DNA from: Macrophomina tecta
Lineage: Eukaryota; Ascomycota; Dothideomycetes; Botryosphaeriales; Botryosphaeriaceae
Assembly (NCBI GenBank): GCA_024180945.1
Contig: JAKSGN010000007.1
Coordinates: 496,001-560,000 of the forward strand
Direction of reading: 5' to 3'
DNA: 64,000 nucleotides
Made by a program: the position numbers and the translations under genes. This document shows positions 1 through 10,045 of the stretch, in pieces. Position 1 is the stretch's first letter. Each line of letters opens with the position of its first letter. The notes below the pieces were generated by a model. It did not search any database, was not told the DNA's origin, and saw nothing but the letters and a program-made list of their open reading frames with translations.

Positions 1-1
1 T

Positions 2-842
2 TCCCAGACATACTATGGTACTGAAGAGTTGGGCGGCTTGCAAGGTATGTCTTGCAGCTCTCCTGTTGCCGATATCTTACGACGTATGCTAAGGGCCATC
101 AGCGCAATATGCACGTGTTCCCTTCGCCGATAGCAACCTCATTCCCATTCCACTCACCCACAACACAACCAACGCAACGATTGAGCAATCTTACCTAACC
201 GTTTCCGACATCCTTCCAACTGCATGGTCCGCCGTCACATGGTCCGGATTCGAACCTGGTGATACAGTCGCTGTCTGGGGTGCAGGTCCCGTAGGACTCG
301 TCGCCGCATACATTGCCATCCACCGCGGAGCCTCCAACGTCTATATCATCGACCACGTAGAACAACGACTCGAAAGAGCCGCCTCGATCGGTGCCATCCC
401 CATCAACTTCGTCGAATCTGATCCCGTGGAGCAAATTCTCGCCTACGAGCCGTTCGGTGTCGGTCGCTCTGTCGACTGCGTTGGTAACGAAACATTGAAC
501 GCGAATCTCACCATCGACGAGGATATCTTGTTGCACCAGACCATCGCCGCCACGCGCTTTGGCGGAGGCATAGGCACCGTCGGCATTTACAGAGGTGGGC
601 CGGATGTCGTGACTGGCAATGCGACTGATTTTCCTGTTGCGCAATTTTGGAGCAAGGCATTGAGTTGGAGGGGCGGCCCTGTCGTTCCGCTTCGACTAGC
701 GCCTGAGATGGTACCGCTTGTCTCCAGCGGAAGGTTCAATCTAAGCTTCATAGGGACGGCAGAGATTGGGATTGAAGAGGTGCCGGAATATTACGAGCGT
801 TTCAACGTGTGGGAGGAGATGAAAGTATTCATCCACCCTTGA
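2..842 (+). CDS. Zinc-type alcohol/formaldehyde dehydrogenase, 5'-partial
   Basis: Medium-chain (zinc) dehydrogenase C-terminal two thirds; the catalytic zinc-binding N-terminus lies left of the window. Exons about 2-44 and 94-842 join across a 49-nt intron (donor GTATGT at 45, acceptor AAG at 93), restoring YYGTEELGGLQ-GPSAQYARVPFADSN, the conserved stretch ahead of the NAD domain. The Rossmann signature GAGPVG follows around 284-300, and the downstream sequence keeps the long-insert style of glutathione-independent formaldehyde dehydrogenase-like enzymes (AEIGIEEVPEYYERFN near the end). It probably oxidises a small alcohol or aldehyde with NAD in the cytosol; the substrate cannot be told from this part. 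Stop TGA at 840-842. The frame is intact in what is visible. Confidence is high for the family and moderate for the subfamily. Confidence 0.85.
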
Positions 843-1712
843 GATGGTGCGTTCGGCCGAAAACACAGTTTCCCCTTGGCAATTTTAAGACTTTTTGGGG
901 AGCATTGATTGGATGGTGGATTAGGGCACTAGAGTGATGTGAATACTAGCCGACTTGTGCCGACATGTGTTTCTAGGTGCACATTCGAAATATATAACCG
1001 CCTGTCCTGCCGATACTAAGAAACTTCCCTCCTCCTCAAAATGGCGCGATACTTCCGATCTGGCTGCAAAATCGCGACCTCCTTCGTACCCAGTACCAAT
1101 CCATTGTCCTTAAGCTCAACATCATCCAAACGAATTCAAAAATTCCGATATCAGAGCAAACGAACCTTCCAGCACAGCCCTCCTCGAACCCGCCCTCGCC
1201 ATCATCGGCCACGTGCACAAGATATACTATGCCTATCTATCGATATTTTGGTCCTGAGATCGGGGGCTGAAGGCGTTGAATGATTCTTTTTGCAACCGAA
1301 AGGCCAGGTAGAGCTGCTGGGCTGCAAAAGAAAAAGGCTGCAGGAAGAGCAGACAAAAGAACAACGGCTGGGTTGCGAAATCTCAATGATCGATGGGTCT
1401 CGAAAGCTGTGATTATGTCTTCGGCGTGTTCTTTGGATGCAGAAACTTCTCTATTACCTTTACGAACTCGGTACACATTATGGCTCTGAGGTGTCTTCTT
1501 TTATCTGCTTTAAGCATGTATGCTCGCGTCGTCCATACGAACGGCTCTGAATTTGGTTGGCGTACTGTGGTGCGAGAGCCTCACGTCGACCGCTTTCTGG
1601 AACATACGGCTAGGCTTCTACAGGTATATGGCGGTGGCAGGTGTGGTTAAGGAATCTTTATAGATCTATATCTATGAACTATTTAACCGATAATATTTCA
1701 GCACAAGGCGAG
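843..1712. other. Intergenic, no convincing gene
   Basis: Only short overlapping frames are present. A stretch at about 1041-1270 reads as fairly hydrophilic peptide in two frames but has no recognisable domain and no consistent frame. A TA-rich segment near 1660-1700 lies just 3' of the FAD-oxidase stop. Confidence 0.5.
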
Positions 1713-3449
1713 CTAGAGGAGCTTGAAATAACTGCGGCAGAGTCCCTGAGAGGTGAAAATGCCGGTGGGATCAACGCTCCGCTGGATGCTCCGCAGCCTT
1801 TCTACATTTTCTGCTGGGAAGTGGGCGAAAGGATCCTGAGTCCTGAGAGCATAGTTGATGTACAGGTAGGGGTGGTACAGCCCGGCGTCCGTAGCAGCCG
1901 CCGTAGCTCTTTCGATCCATCTGTCGGCATGACGATAGACAACCACGTCATCGTCGGCGTTCAGCCAGGTGAAGATCAAGAGCTTGACTGGTGATCGAGA
2001 ATGTGAATATCAGCGCAGAGGGAGACGACGGAGCTTGGGAACTCACCAGTGAAGGGTCCACCGGCTTCCACACTAACAGGATTGCCTCCGCGGACTTTCA
2101 TGGCGGCGACGGAACCTTCAAAAAAGGGCTGAGTTACAGAGGTTGCTGAGAATCCGTCAACACCCTGCACACTGCGTGACTCATTCCTGAAGATTTCTAA
2201 GAGTTGATCTTCGAGTTCTAACGAAGGCAAGTGGGAGATGGAGGCAAAAAGGTTTCTGGAAAAGACAGTCATGAGCCTTTGATATATCCAAGCGGTGATT
2301 TGCGTACCTTCTGGGCCATGGAAGCGGGCCAGCAGCCTCGACTGAGAAGTTGCTAAGGCGGTCGAGACGTAATGTGCTAGAAAGGGATGGGATTTCGTTC
2401 AGGCCACGGAAGACCGGGGGGTATTCAACCGACGGGTTGTAGCCCTGATTAACAATCCAGTCGAACTCGTCCGTTTCCGACGAGTATTGATACGTTGCCC
2501 AGAACGCCATATCGGTGTCGTTGGTGTGTACGGTGGTCAACTGATCCAGTTCTCGCAAGATGGTGCTGGTCTGATTGTCACTGTACGTCTTAGCTCCTCC
2601 CCAGGCCAGCCCCTGAGGAACCGCTCTGACGGTAAAGTAGGTTACGACGCCGAAGTTATTGCCACCGCCCCCGCGGAGCGCCCAGTATAAATCAGCGTTC
2701 TGAGTTTCGCTAGCGGTGACGATGGAGGAGTTCGCGAGAACGACCTGGGCAAGGGATTCAGCATATTTCGCATGTAGTCAGTGTGGACGGAACGCCTCAC
2801 CTCGTATTCGAAAACGTTGTCCATCGCAAGACCGAATTTAGGTGAGAGGTTGGAAAGGCCTCCGCCCAAGGTGAAGCCAGCAACGCCAACGGTGTCAACC
2901 CTCCCACCAAGGAACGTCAAATTGTAAGGCTCCAGGGCCGAGTAGGCGGAGAACAGAGTATGGCCGGTACCAAGTCGAACCCGAGAGCGATCGGTTGAGA
3001 CGTCTGCAGTGCGGATCTGGCGCAGGTCGATGGTGACGCCGCCATCAGAGTTCGAGTCATCGCGCTCGCGAGTATGGCCACCGGACCTGATTGCAAAACG
3101 GCAGGATGTTTGGACCAAGGTATGTATGATCGAAGCGACATCTTCGGAGCCGGTCGGCTCGACGCGGCAGGCGGGAACGACCTCTGCTTGCTTCGAGTCC
3201 CAGAACGTGACGTTATCAGTGGTTGGGTAGTGCAGACGGGTGCCGAATTCTTGCGCGAGTATAGCGCACTGAAACATTAGGTTAGAGAACGACAACCTGT
3301 TTAATGTGGGACGCAAAAGATAAGAGGAGGAGACTGACAGCCTCTTGACAGCCTGCCGCAACAGTGACGTTGGGAGCAGCGGCAGCAATCGCCGGCAAGA
3401 CAAGAACGGTCAAGATGCGACCGAGTCCAAATCTGCACTTGGGAGCCAT
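1713..3449 (-). CDS. Secreted FAD-linked oxidase (berberine bridge/6-hydroxynicotine oxidase type)
   Basis: Five exons on the minus strand: 3339-3449, 2801-3268, 2308-2744, 2047-2255, 1713-1987; introns of 70, 56, 52 and 59 nt begin with GTCAGT, GTGAGG, GTACGC and GTGAGT. They total 1500 nt, 499 residues, with every junction in phase. The start at 3449 opens a signal peptide ([20 protein letters not shown]) followed by many N-glycosylation sequons, so the enzyme is probably secreted. The PCMH-type FAD domain shows [17 protein letters not shown] with His about 102 as the likely covalent flavin attachment residue, [17 protein letters not shown] and [13 protein letters not shown]. The C-terminal BBE-like end is [14 protein letters not shown]. 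Such enzymes oxidise small aromatic, sugar or alkaloid substrates and are common in fungal metabolite clusters. The actual substrate is unknown. Confidence 0.85.
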
Positions 3450-3520
3450 GATGAACTTTGCCGACCCCTCGAGTGGTAAATTTGGTCTGGCTTGGAACAT
3501 TTGAGGCGAACCAACAGGTG

Positions 3521-3528
3521 TTATATAG
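3521..3528 (-). promoter_or_regulatory. TATA-like box of the FAD-oxidase gene
   Basis: CTATATAA read on the minus strand, about 72-79 nt upstream of the ATG at 3449, a plausible spacing for a short 5' leader. Seen by eye only. Confidence 0.35.
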
Positions 3529-4483
3529 ACAAGCTAGAGAAACAGCCCCTGAAGATAAGAGGAGATTTGTATTTGGAAGGTGTTGCGCCAAGCTTCCATT
3601 CAATTATCAACTTATTCATGCAGGCAGGAAACCGTATGATCTGTTGTCGTCTGGATGTCAGATGCCAGGTATGATGACTCGAAGTTTGGATATCCGACGG
3701 CCACGAATGTTCCATATTTCTCTACACCGATCGATTCGTTTCACCCAGTTCTCCACCACTCAGAGCCACCGTGCCTGGTGCATGCTCCACAGGCCGTCAT
3801 TGCTCAGGCAGACTAAAGCAGCAACGCTTGTGATAAATGCACTATTTCTTGACATGTATGGGGCTCTTCCGCTTGGTCTAAAAGGCAGATATTGTGTATT
3901 GTAGATACTATAACAGGCTCTGATTTGTCTAGACCTTGCAACAGACCCGCCTTGGATGGCTAGCTTCAGCCTGATTCAGTTAGCTCCGGCTTAAACATGC
4001 AAAGAAAAGGGTATCCGACCTCTCCTTTTGTGAAGACGCAGTACGTTACTACTCCATATAGAACCGACAGCCGAAGATTAACCTCGGCCGAGTCCACACA
4101 TTTTTTGCACACCATCTGTTCTCTCTCGTATACACGGCTGCTAATGGCGTATACAACCGAGGCCAAGGAAAGCCAAGAAGAGGCTGTGTTGACATGACGT
4201 CTGCCATTCGTACTTAATGGCATGTTCGAGCAGCACGGCATTTGCAGCATTGCAGTGCCTCCGGTGTGATTAAGACCAAGAAACTCTCGTACAGAGGTAA
4301 AGCAGCCAACCGAACGGTGTGGAATCACTGCGCACGGATCCGCGACGAAACCGCACCACTGCCTGTTGTTGTCATCACTGCTGATCTAACGGTGAAGACG
4401 ATTGACAAGTGAGACAGCTAATTTTTGCACGGCTCATTGATCTTGCCCTTGATTCAGTGGCATTGGCACAGCAGGGGGTTTGA
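3529..4483. other. Divergent intergenic region, no gene seen
   Basis: About 950 nt between the FAD-oxidase promoter (minus) and the SMP-30-like gene (plus). All frames are short and without recognisable motifs. It may hold the shared upstream regulatory region of these two divergently transcribed secreted-protein genes. Confidence 0.4.
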
Positions 4484-4492
4484 CTATAAAGA
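4484..4492 (+). promoter_or_regulatory. TATA-like box of the SMP-30-like gene
   Basis: CTATAAAGA lies about 63 nt upstream of the ATG at 4555. Confidence 0.4.
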
Positions 4493-4554
4493 CTGGGCGG
4501 TTTCCGCTCATCAACCAGCCGTGAACTTTCGTTTATGGTTCGCCATTTTACAAG

Positions 4555-5529
4555 ATGGCGGTTTTGCACTTATTTCCCGCTGTTGTCCTCTTCGCCTTTC
4601 CACTACTCCTTTTACCCACAGTCGCCGGGGCTTACCGTTTTCCTTCCCGCAATGTCCACAATGTCTATCAGTTTCCAAATGGCACGTGGGTGGAAAACAT
4701 TGCCGTGCGCTCTAACGGGAACTTGCTTGTAACCCTAGTGGACACGCCCGAGCTCTGGGAGATCAACCCGTTCGAGCAATCCCGAGACGCCGCTGCTACC
4801 CTCATACACCACTTTGACGGAATGCCAAGTATGACTGGCATTACCGAAATTGAGCCAGATGTCTTCGCTGTTGGCTCTCCACAAACCCTCTGGCGTGTGG
4901 ATTTCATGAGCGCACAGGCGCCTGCGGTCTCAGAGATAGCCACTCTTCCCAAGGCCTTGAATCTTAACGGAATGGCGACTCTCGACGCCGCCAGGGGCCT
5001 CGTGCTCGTCGCCGACTCGATGCTCGGCGTTGTGTGGCGGATTAACGTCTACACCGGCGAGCACGCGATCGTTCTCGAGGATGCACGGACGATGGCGCCC
5101 AACACCTATCTTGGGCCCCTTGTCGGAATTGACGGCCTGCGCATCCTCGGTGACTATGTCTACTACAATAACTGTCCCCGTCGGTTGTACTGCCGAGTGC
5201 GGATCGACCCCGTTACAGCTACGGCAGTGGGCTCCTACGAAATCATCTCCAACAACACTATGGCGGACGACTTTGCTCTTAGTGCCCAGGGCGTCGGCTA
5301 TCTTGCCGGCCTCATCGATAACGTCATCACAAAGGTCCATTCCAACGGGACGCACCAGGTCATTGCCGGTGCTGCTAATTCTACAGATTTTGCTGGAGCA
5401 ACATCAGCCGCTTTTGGAAGGACGGAACTCGATCGAGACGTTCTATATGTCACCACAGGAGGTGCATCGGGAATCCCAGTCCTCAGTAACTTCTTTGAAG
5501 GAGGGAAAATTATGGCTCTAAGGCTTTAA
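4555..5529 (+). CDS. Secreted SMP-30/gluconolactonase-like beta-propeller protein
   Basis: Single-exon gene of 324 residues. The N-terminus is a hydrophobic signal peptide (residues 1-25, ending PTVAGA). The rest reads as a six-bladed propeller of the SMP-30/gluconolactonase/LRE-like type: FPNGTWVENIAVRSNGNLLV at residues 41-60, then blades with LNGMATLDAARGLVLVADS, GDYVYYNNCPRRLYCRVRID and DRDVLYVTTGG. Several NxT/NxS sequons fit secretion. Members hydrolyse lactones or related esters or act as tailoring proteins; no assignment of substrate is possible. The ATG at 4555 is in AAGATGG context directly before the signal peptide. The neighbouring FAD oxidase is also secreted and divergently transcribed, so the two may be co-expressed; that is inference. 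Confidence 0.8.
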   Translation: MAVLHLFPAVVLFAFPLLLLPTVAGAYRFPSRNVHNVYQFPNGTWVENIAVRSNGNLLVTLVDTPELWEINPFEQSRDAAATLIHHFDGMPSMTGITEIEPDVFAVGSPQTLWRVDFMSAQAPAVSEIATLPKALNLNGMATLDAARGLVLVADSMLGVVWRINVYTGEHAIVLEDARTMAPNTYLGPLVGIDGLRILGDYVYYNNCPRRLYCRVRIDPVTATAVGSYEIISNNTMADDFALSAQGVGYLAGLIDNVITKVHSNGTHQVIAGAANSTDFAGATSAAFGRTELDRDVLYVTTGGASGIPVLSNFFEGGKIMALRL

Positions 5530-6203
5530 GTTCCAATGTACATACATGCACGACATCGTCTCGTATAGAAATTATCGTCATCCCCGTTCTTCGTAGTCCG
5601 ACCTGCTGCTTTTCCAATACTCATATGCTCCCCTAAGATATATGGATTGGATTGGATTGGATTGGTCTAATTAGGCTACGATGTCTTCTGTGGGGACACA
5701 AGAGCCGTCCTATATGCACTACCGCGCCCGTTATCCTCTTTTGCCTTGCCTCAGTTATCAGCCCAACTCCGTTTAGTGATCGTGCGGTGGCTTTACCGCC
5801 CCACCAGTTCTAACCCAGCCGGACAGTCGAGCGGTCGAATTCATGAACTACACCACTACCATTACCACCCGCACGTCCGGCCTCCATCGCTCCTTAGGCC
5901 CATCGACCGGTTGCCCAGTCTGCCAGTCCTGCCTCCTACTCTAGTGTCTAAGCACGGTAGAAATATCCTCCTACCCTTCACCTACGATACTTGCCAGGTC
6001 GCTATAAAACTACAACCATAGCGGATAAACTAAAAGAACGTGCCGTACTATCTTTATTCCTTAACCGTATTTATACTGCCCTGACACCTCTTTCCGCAGT
6101 TAGAAGAGATATCTACGAAGGCAGCTATGGTTAGGTCGATATTAAACAAGGATAGCTGCACTCCCCGCATTGGGGCTATTATATAGCCACAGCGTATGTT
6201 AAT
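5530..6203. other. Non-coding flank of transposon island
   Basis: 3' flank of the SMP-30-like gene, with a short GGATT tandem repeat and a stretch of stop-rich, low-complexity CA/CT sequence (5740-6020). No gene recognised. Confidence 0.4.
5644..5665 (+). repeat. GGATT microsatellite
   Basis: Four tandem copies of GGATT plus GG. Confidence 0.9.
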
Positions 6204-6342
6204 TGTTGGAACTAGTGATGTGACAGCTTATTCAGTAGTAATGGAATGGATTGGCATGGTGTTGGAGGAGGGCGGCCATGGAGTGGCCTTTTATCCTCTC
6301 CTGAATAGACTATACTTGGCGAAAGTCAAATACACGTGATTG
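6204..6342 (-). mobile_element. Truncated copia-type LTR (inverse copy of the 16.8-kb LTR)
   Basis: Beginning TGTTGGAACTAGTGATGTG, this segment is the near-identical reverse complement of the solo LTR at 16818-16964: shared blocks include the GGAGGGCGGCCATGGAGTGG core. The match breaks after CACGTGAT at about 6335-6340, where the expected terminal GTTCCAACA is replaced and a LINE-like RNase H fragment begins. A nested or recombined remnant. Confidence 0.7.
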
Positions 6343-6628
6343 ATCGGACAGTTATCCTGGACACGCTCCGTCCAGCTTGCGCTTGTATTTGTCCCACGGG
6401 ATCGGTTTCGCCGCCGCCTCTTCCCGTTCCTAGCGCAACCTTTGCTTTACTAGTGCTTCGACCGTCTCTCTTGCTGGCCGCATGGCATGTCAATCGACTG
6501 ATGGCTATAGCTCTGGCTTTTGTTGCTTCCTGTGCGGTTCGTTGTTCCACCTCGTTTTCGGCGATTCCGCTGTGGGCCGGCACCCGTAGGAACTTGACCG
6601 CTGCTTCTTTGACTTTGATCCTAATCAC
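6336..6628 (-). mobile_element. Fragment of non-LTR retrotransposon RNase H domain
   Basis: Minus-strand peptide containing LRVPAHSGIAENEVEQRTAQ and then EATKARAI. This is the RNase H motif (usually W-V-P-A-H-S-G-I-x-G-N-E-x-A-D) of Tad/I-clade LINEs. The normally strict GNE-x-AD acidic core reads ENE-VEQ and no reverse transcriptase lies next to it, so this is a dead fragment about 100 residues long. It abuts the LTR remnant at its 3' side. Confidence 0.65.
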
Positions 6629-6730
6629 AAGCTCCCGTACTCACTTGACCAGGTACTGTCCCGATAGGCTAGCTTGAGATGTTCCTAGGCGCTAGAGTGC
6701 TTTGATGTTGTCTGTGGTCACCCAGAAATT

Positions 6731-6751
6731 AAAAAAAAAAAAAAAAAAAAA
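6731..6751 (+). repeat. Poly(A) run
   Basis: 21 consecutive A. It may be a retroposon tail or simple repeat; the LINE fragment just to the left is on the opposite strand, so it is not obviously that element's tail. Confidence 0.8.
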
Positions 6752-7628
6752 GGCCTGGAATTGGCCCATCCATCTGTTGCGGGCGTTAAACTAGCTATTA
6801 TAGTGCTAATACTATTTGTTGGAAGATTTTGTTTAGTAGTGTTTTGGGCTCATTTATGTTTTAGACTCATTATGTACCTATTTCGGCGTGTAAGCGAGTT
6901 ACACAACCGTTTTACCTCAGCAGCTAGAATAGGTATAAAAGGAGTCCTTAGGCCCTCCCTCTACTAAGGCATGCCGACTTTCTTTCATCAATTGTGCTAG
7001 GTTGTCACATAGATTCTTTCCAACAGAAAGCAAGGAGGCGGAAAAGGGAGAACCACACCGTACTTATAGTCCTGAACTTTCGGGCCGAAAGTCGCCTAGG
7101 TGGGGGATATCGTTACGACCCTAGCTGGAAGGGACGGAGGAAGGATGGCGCAAAAAAAAAGCCGTAACCCCTCAAAATAGAGAATCCTTAGCCCGAATCG
7201 CACCCCAAGCAGCAGAAGGTGCACCTCAGGATCCAACGCACTGACCATAGATCACTTAGATCATGCTGGGCCTTGAATGAACCAGGATCCTAATGTAGCT
7301 TGGCGTAGAATAGCGCTCGTTGTCCCTATGGTCTGCTCAGGTCGACGGGGTGTATGAATAATAATCATCATCATCACCACTTGGATCACTGGATCACGGT
7401 GAGCCACTCAGTGAGCCACCGTGATCCTAGCCAAATACCCTATGTGTATAGGCCACACTCATTTACAGTAGAGAGGACCGTCATGGTCAACTTGTTAATT
7501 GATTCTTACCCTACCCTTATGTGCGAACCTCCCTAGCGTACTGTAACGCCGCGCTACCCGAGGATACGTCTACCCTCCTCTAAAATGAATTTCAGCGTAA
7601 CAGATAGCTTAGGGTACATAAATCCAAC
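6752..7628. other. Non-coding repeat-island DNA with a hairpin
   Basis: No gene recognised. At 7391-7427 two 11-nt arms (GGATCACGGTG and CACCGTGATCC) form a perfect inverted repeat around a 15-nt loop. An A-run interrupts the sequence near 7150. It probably consists of old transposon remnants. Confidence 0.4.
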
Positions 7629-9435
7629 TCAAAGTATACCTGTTTGAGTATTTAAATTCGCCCCGCTCGGTTTTAATTTAAGGAGCAAGCGCTTTTTATC
7701 CCAAACAAGACTCGACGTCTGGTCTATCCAGTGCTTATCTGTTCGCTCTTCAAGGATCATATCGAAATTGAGGACAAGGTTCGCAAGGATGGCGCGCATC
7801 TCGTGCCATGCAAGGCTGAATAATTAACATATACACGTTAGCCAAGTTAATTAGATTACTTAGTGTTAAAACACTAGAGGCAAGTAAATACTTACTTTTT
7901 TCCTACACAGTTACGCGGCCCGAAGCTAAAGGGCTCTAATACGTTCCTCTGATCGTTACTAAAACATTCGTCTGGGTCCGGGAGCCATCTCTCGGGACGG
8001 AAAGAACGGGGGTCGTAGAAGTTAGCCTCGCTGTGGTAGGCGGCATAATGTGATACGTAAACAGTTGTCTAAGGTAGTTCAGTAGTCATTAGCCTAGAAA
8101 GAATATAAATAGGATCATCTGCTTTGACTTTACCTTTCCAGCCACTGGTTTCCCGCAAATGACGGCTCCCTCCGGCGGAGTGATGCGTGGTAGCCCGTTT
8201 GGCGCCGGCGGATATACACGCAACGCTTCTTGCAAGCAGGCGTTTAGGTACGGTAGCCGCGTTAAGACGTGCATGCCGGGGTATCCTTCCAACCTGGCAG
8301 CCTCGCGCACCTCCTCGTTCAGTTTAGTTAGCTTATCCTTATTTGTGCACAACAGCCAGCACGCGCCGCTGATCAGAGTGGCCGTCGTCTCGGTGCCAGC
8401 TGCGATCAGCGCGGAGGCGTTTGCGTGCATCTCGTCCCGATCGAGGCCACCTTTTGCCGCATCCTTTGCCGTGTTGCGCAGTACGAACGTCCAAATATCC
8501 GGCCTTGTCGTATCGCGGGTTAGCCGCATATCGACGTGCTCTTTGGTGAATTGGGCGTGGGCAGCACGCTTCTCTTTCATGCCGCGGAGCACGGTTCTGG
8601 TGATCAGCGGCATTAAAAGCGGGGAGATGCTCTGCAGCGTGCCAACAACCCCGATAAACTTGATTGCACTTAAAGCACCAGCAACCCAAGGAACGAAGTC
8701 GGAACGTTCGAGGAGCCCAAGAGACTGTCCCAAGGTCATATCCGTCATGATGTCTAAACGTTCAGTAAGCTGCTGAGCTTGGATATCTCAACTATCACGC
8801 TCAAAAAGGTGATTCTCCGTACCGAAGGTGATGAACTGCAGAAAGCGCACAATATCGACAGCACTTTCTCCTCCACGCACGGATACTGCATCCCGCAGCT
8901 TCTCAACAAACAAGTCGATGTGGCGGCGGATCAGTGGTTCCTGCTCTGCAAGCGCTTTGTCCGAGAAAGCGTGTGCGATGCTGCGGCGCACGCGCGCATG
9001 GACGGCATCATCGGCACTGGTTATACCGCGTTTGTTGTGTTAGCACCTATCTCAAGGGAATCCTTTGCGCTTCCCTACTGACGTAAGGATTGAGTTCCTG
9101 CCGACTGCGGGAGGTGTGTACAGCCGCAGGTCCTTAGGTAAGTTTCCCCGTCCTGCCGATGTTCTGTGACCGTAGATATCTTTCCAAGCGTCTACGTTGG
9201 TGTAGGAGAGATGATCCGGAGCTACGCGCACGACGTGGCCGTAGCGCCGATGCAGCTCAGCAGTCCAGGTGGCCTGAGTACCACGCACTCTATGCCAGTA
9301 CCAGGGCCACTTAAACGCGGCTGCGTAACTCGGCCCGGGATAGTTGCGAAGCGGATGAAGGAAGAGGTTGTAGGCCGCTTGGCCTGCGAAGAGTACAAGA
9401 GGAATAACTAGAAGTCCAAGGTATGGTAGAAACAT
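7629..9435 (-). CDS. Cytochrome P450 monooxygenase (isotrichodermin C-15 hydroxylase-like)
   Basis: Five minus-strand exons: 9083-9435, 8823-9016, 8134-8753, 7896-8068, 7629-7815; introns of 66, 69, 65 and 80 nt with donors GTCAGT, GTACGG, GTAAAG, GTAAGT. They sum to 1527 nt, 508 residues, no internal stop. An N-terminal membrane anchor (residues 5-25) is followed by HPLRNYPGP. All P450 landmarks are present: I-helix AGTETTA, K-helix ExxR ([11 protein letters not shown]), FRPERW, and the haem loop [10 protein letters not shown] with Cys about 443. An ER-anchored haem monooxygenase of the fungal CYP65-like group that hydroxylates secondary metabolites; substrate unknown. It sits inside a transposon-rich island but shows no lesion. 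A paralogue at 12081-13319 is broken. It needs all four introns to be spliced to be functional. Confidence 0.85.
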
Positions 9436-9496
9436 TGTAATGTAGAAAATACACCGAAGAGTATGAGAGGATGGGCATGATCATGTTAACGACTAG

Positions 9497-9505
9497 ATTT
9501 ATAAC
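9497..9505 (-). promoter_or_regulatory. TATA-like box of the P450 gene
   Basis: GTTATAAAT on the minus strand, 62-70 nt upstream of the ATG at 9435. Confidence 0.35.
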
Positions 9506-9671
9506 TCGCAATATCCCCTACTCATGCTTCGCGGGGCCCGGAAAGTAAAAGAGTCATTGCTTGACATGTGCGTTTTTTGCGTGGTATTTATTGCTTTCCG
9601 TTATGCCCGAGCCGAGTATCTCGGATGCTCTCGAGCCAGATACCCGGACCATCCGCGGACGAGAGACAATA

Positions 9672-9809
9672 TGTTGGAATATCACGTGTGTGTACAATAA
9701 ACTTTAGCTTAGTCACGGAAGAGGACGGCTAAGAGGACTCCTCCTAAGCGTCCCTCTCAGTCCTCATGCCACTCATTCTCAATTGATGGTATCACCACCA
9801 AATCCAACA
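9672..9809 (+). mobile_element. Solo LTR with perfect 5-bp target duplication
   Basis: 138-bp element opening TGTTGGAATATCACGTG and closing CCAAATCCAACA (TG...CA ends with a 7-bp TGTTGGA/TCCAACA inverted terminus). It is flanked on both sides by CAATA (9667-9671 and 9810-9814), a perfect 5-bp target-site duplication. This is what remains after LTR-LTR recombination of a copia-type retrotransposon. The 5' end is shared with the LTR at 16818 but the 3' half differs, so it is a related subfamily. Confidence 0.8.
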
Positions 9810-9950
9810 CAATATTATCGCAAGCATATAGATATGGTCCGGGCGAGATACCGTAAAAACACTATAAATATTCTTGTAAGACCAATGATGAAGTCTAGCT
9901 TTTTCAGTCACTATAGCTTGTGTAATTATTTTCACTAAAATTACATATTG

Positions 9951-10045
9951 TTGGATTTGGCGGTGATATCATTAATTGGAAATGAGTGGCATGAGGACTA
10001 AGAGGGCGGCTCAGGGGGAGGCCTCTTATCAGGAAGCTGTATGAA
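9951..10045 (-). mobile_element. Truncated inverse copy of the same LTR
   Basis: TGTTGGATTTGGCGGTGATA onward is the reverse complement of the right half of the 9672-9809 LTR (including the GAGTGGCATGAGGACT block), with differences that are largely transitions. Similarity fades after about 10045. Together the two copies form an inverted pair around 141 nt of AT-rich DNA. Confidence 0.7.

Noticed and set aside
1041..1283. Small gene right of the dehydrogenase
   Set aside because: Coding-like residues appear in two different frames and neither has a recognisable domain, splice sites or conserved ends.
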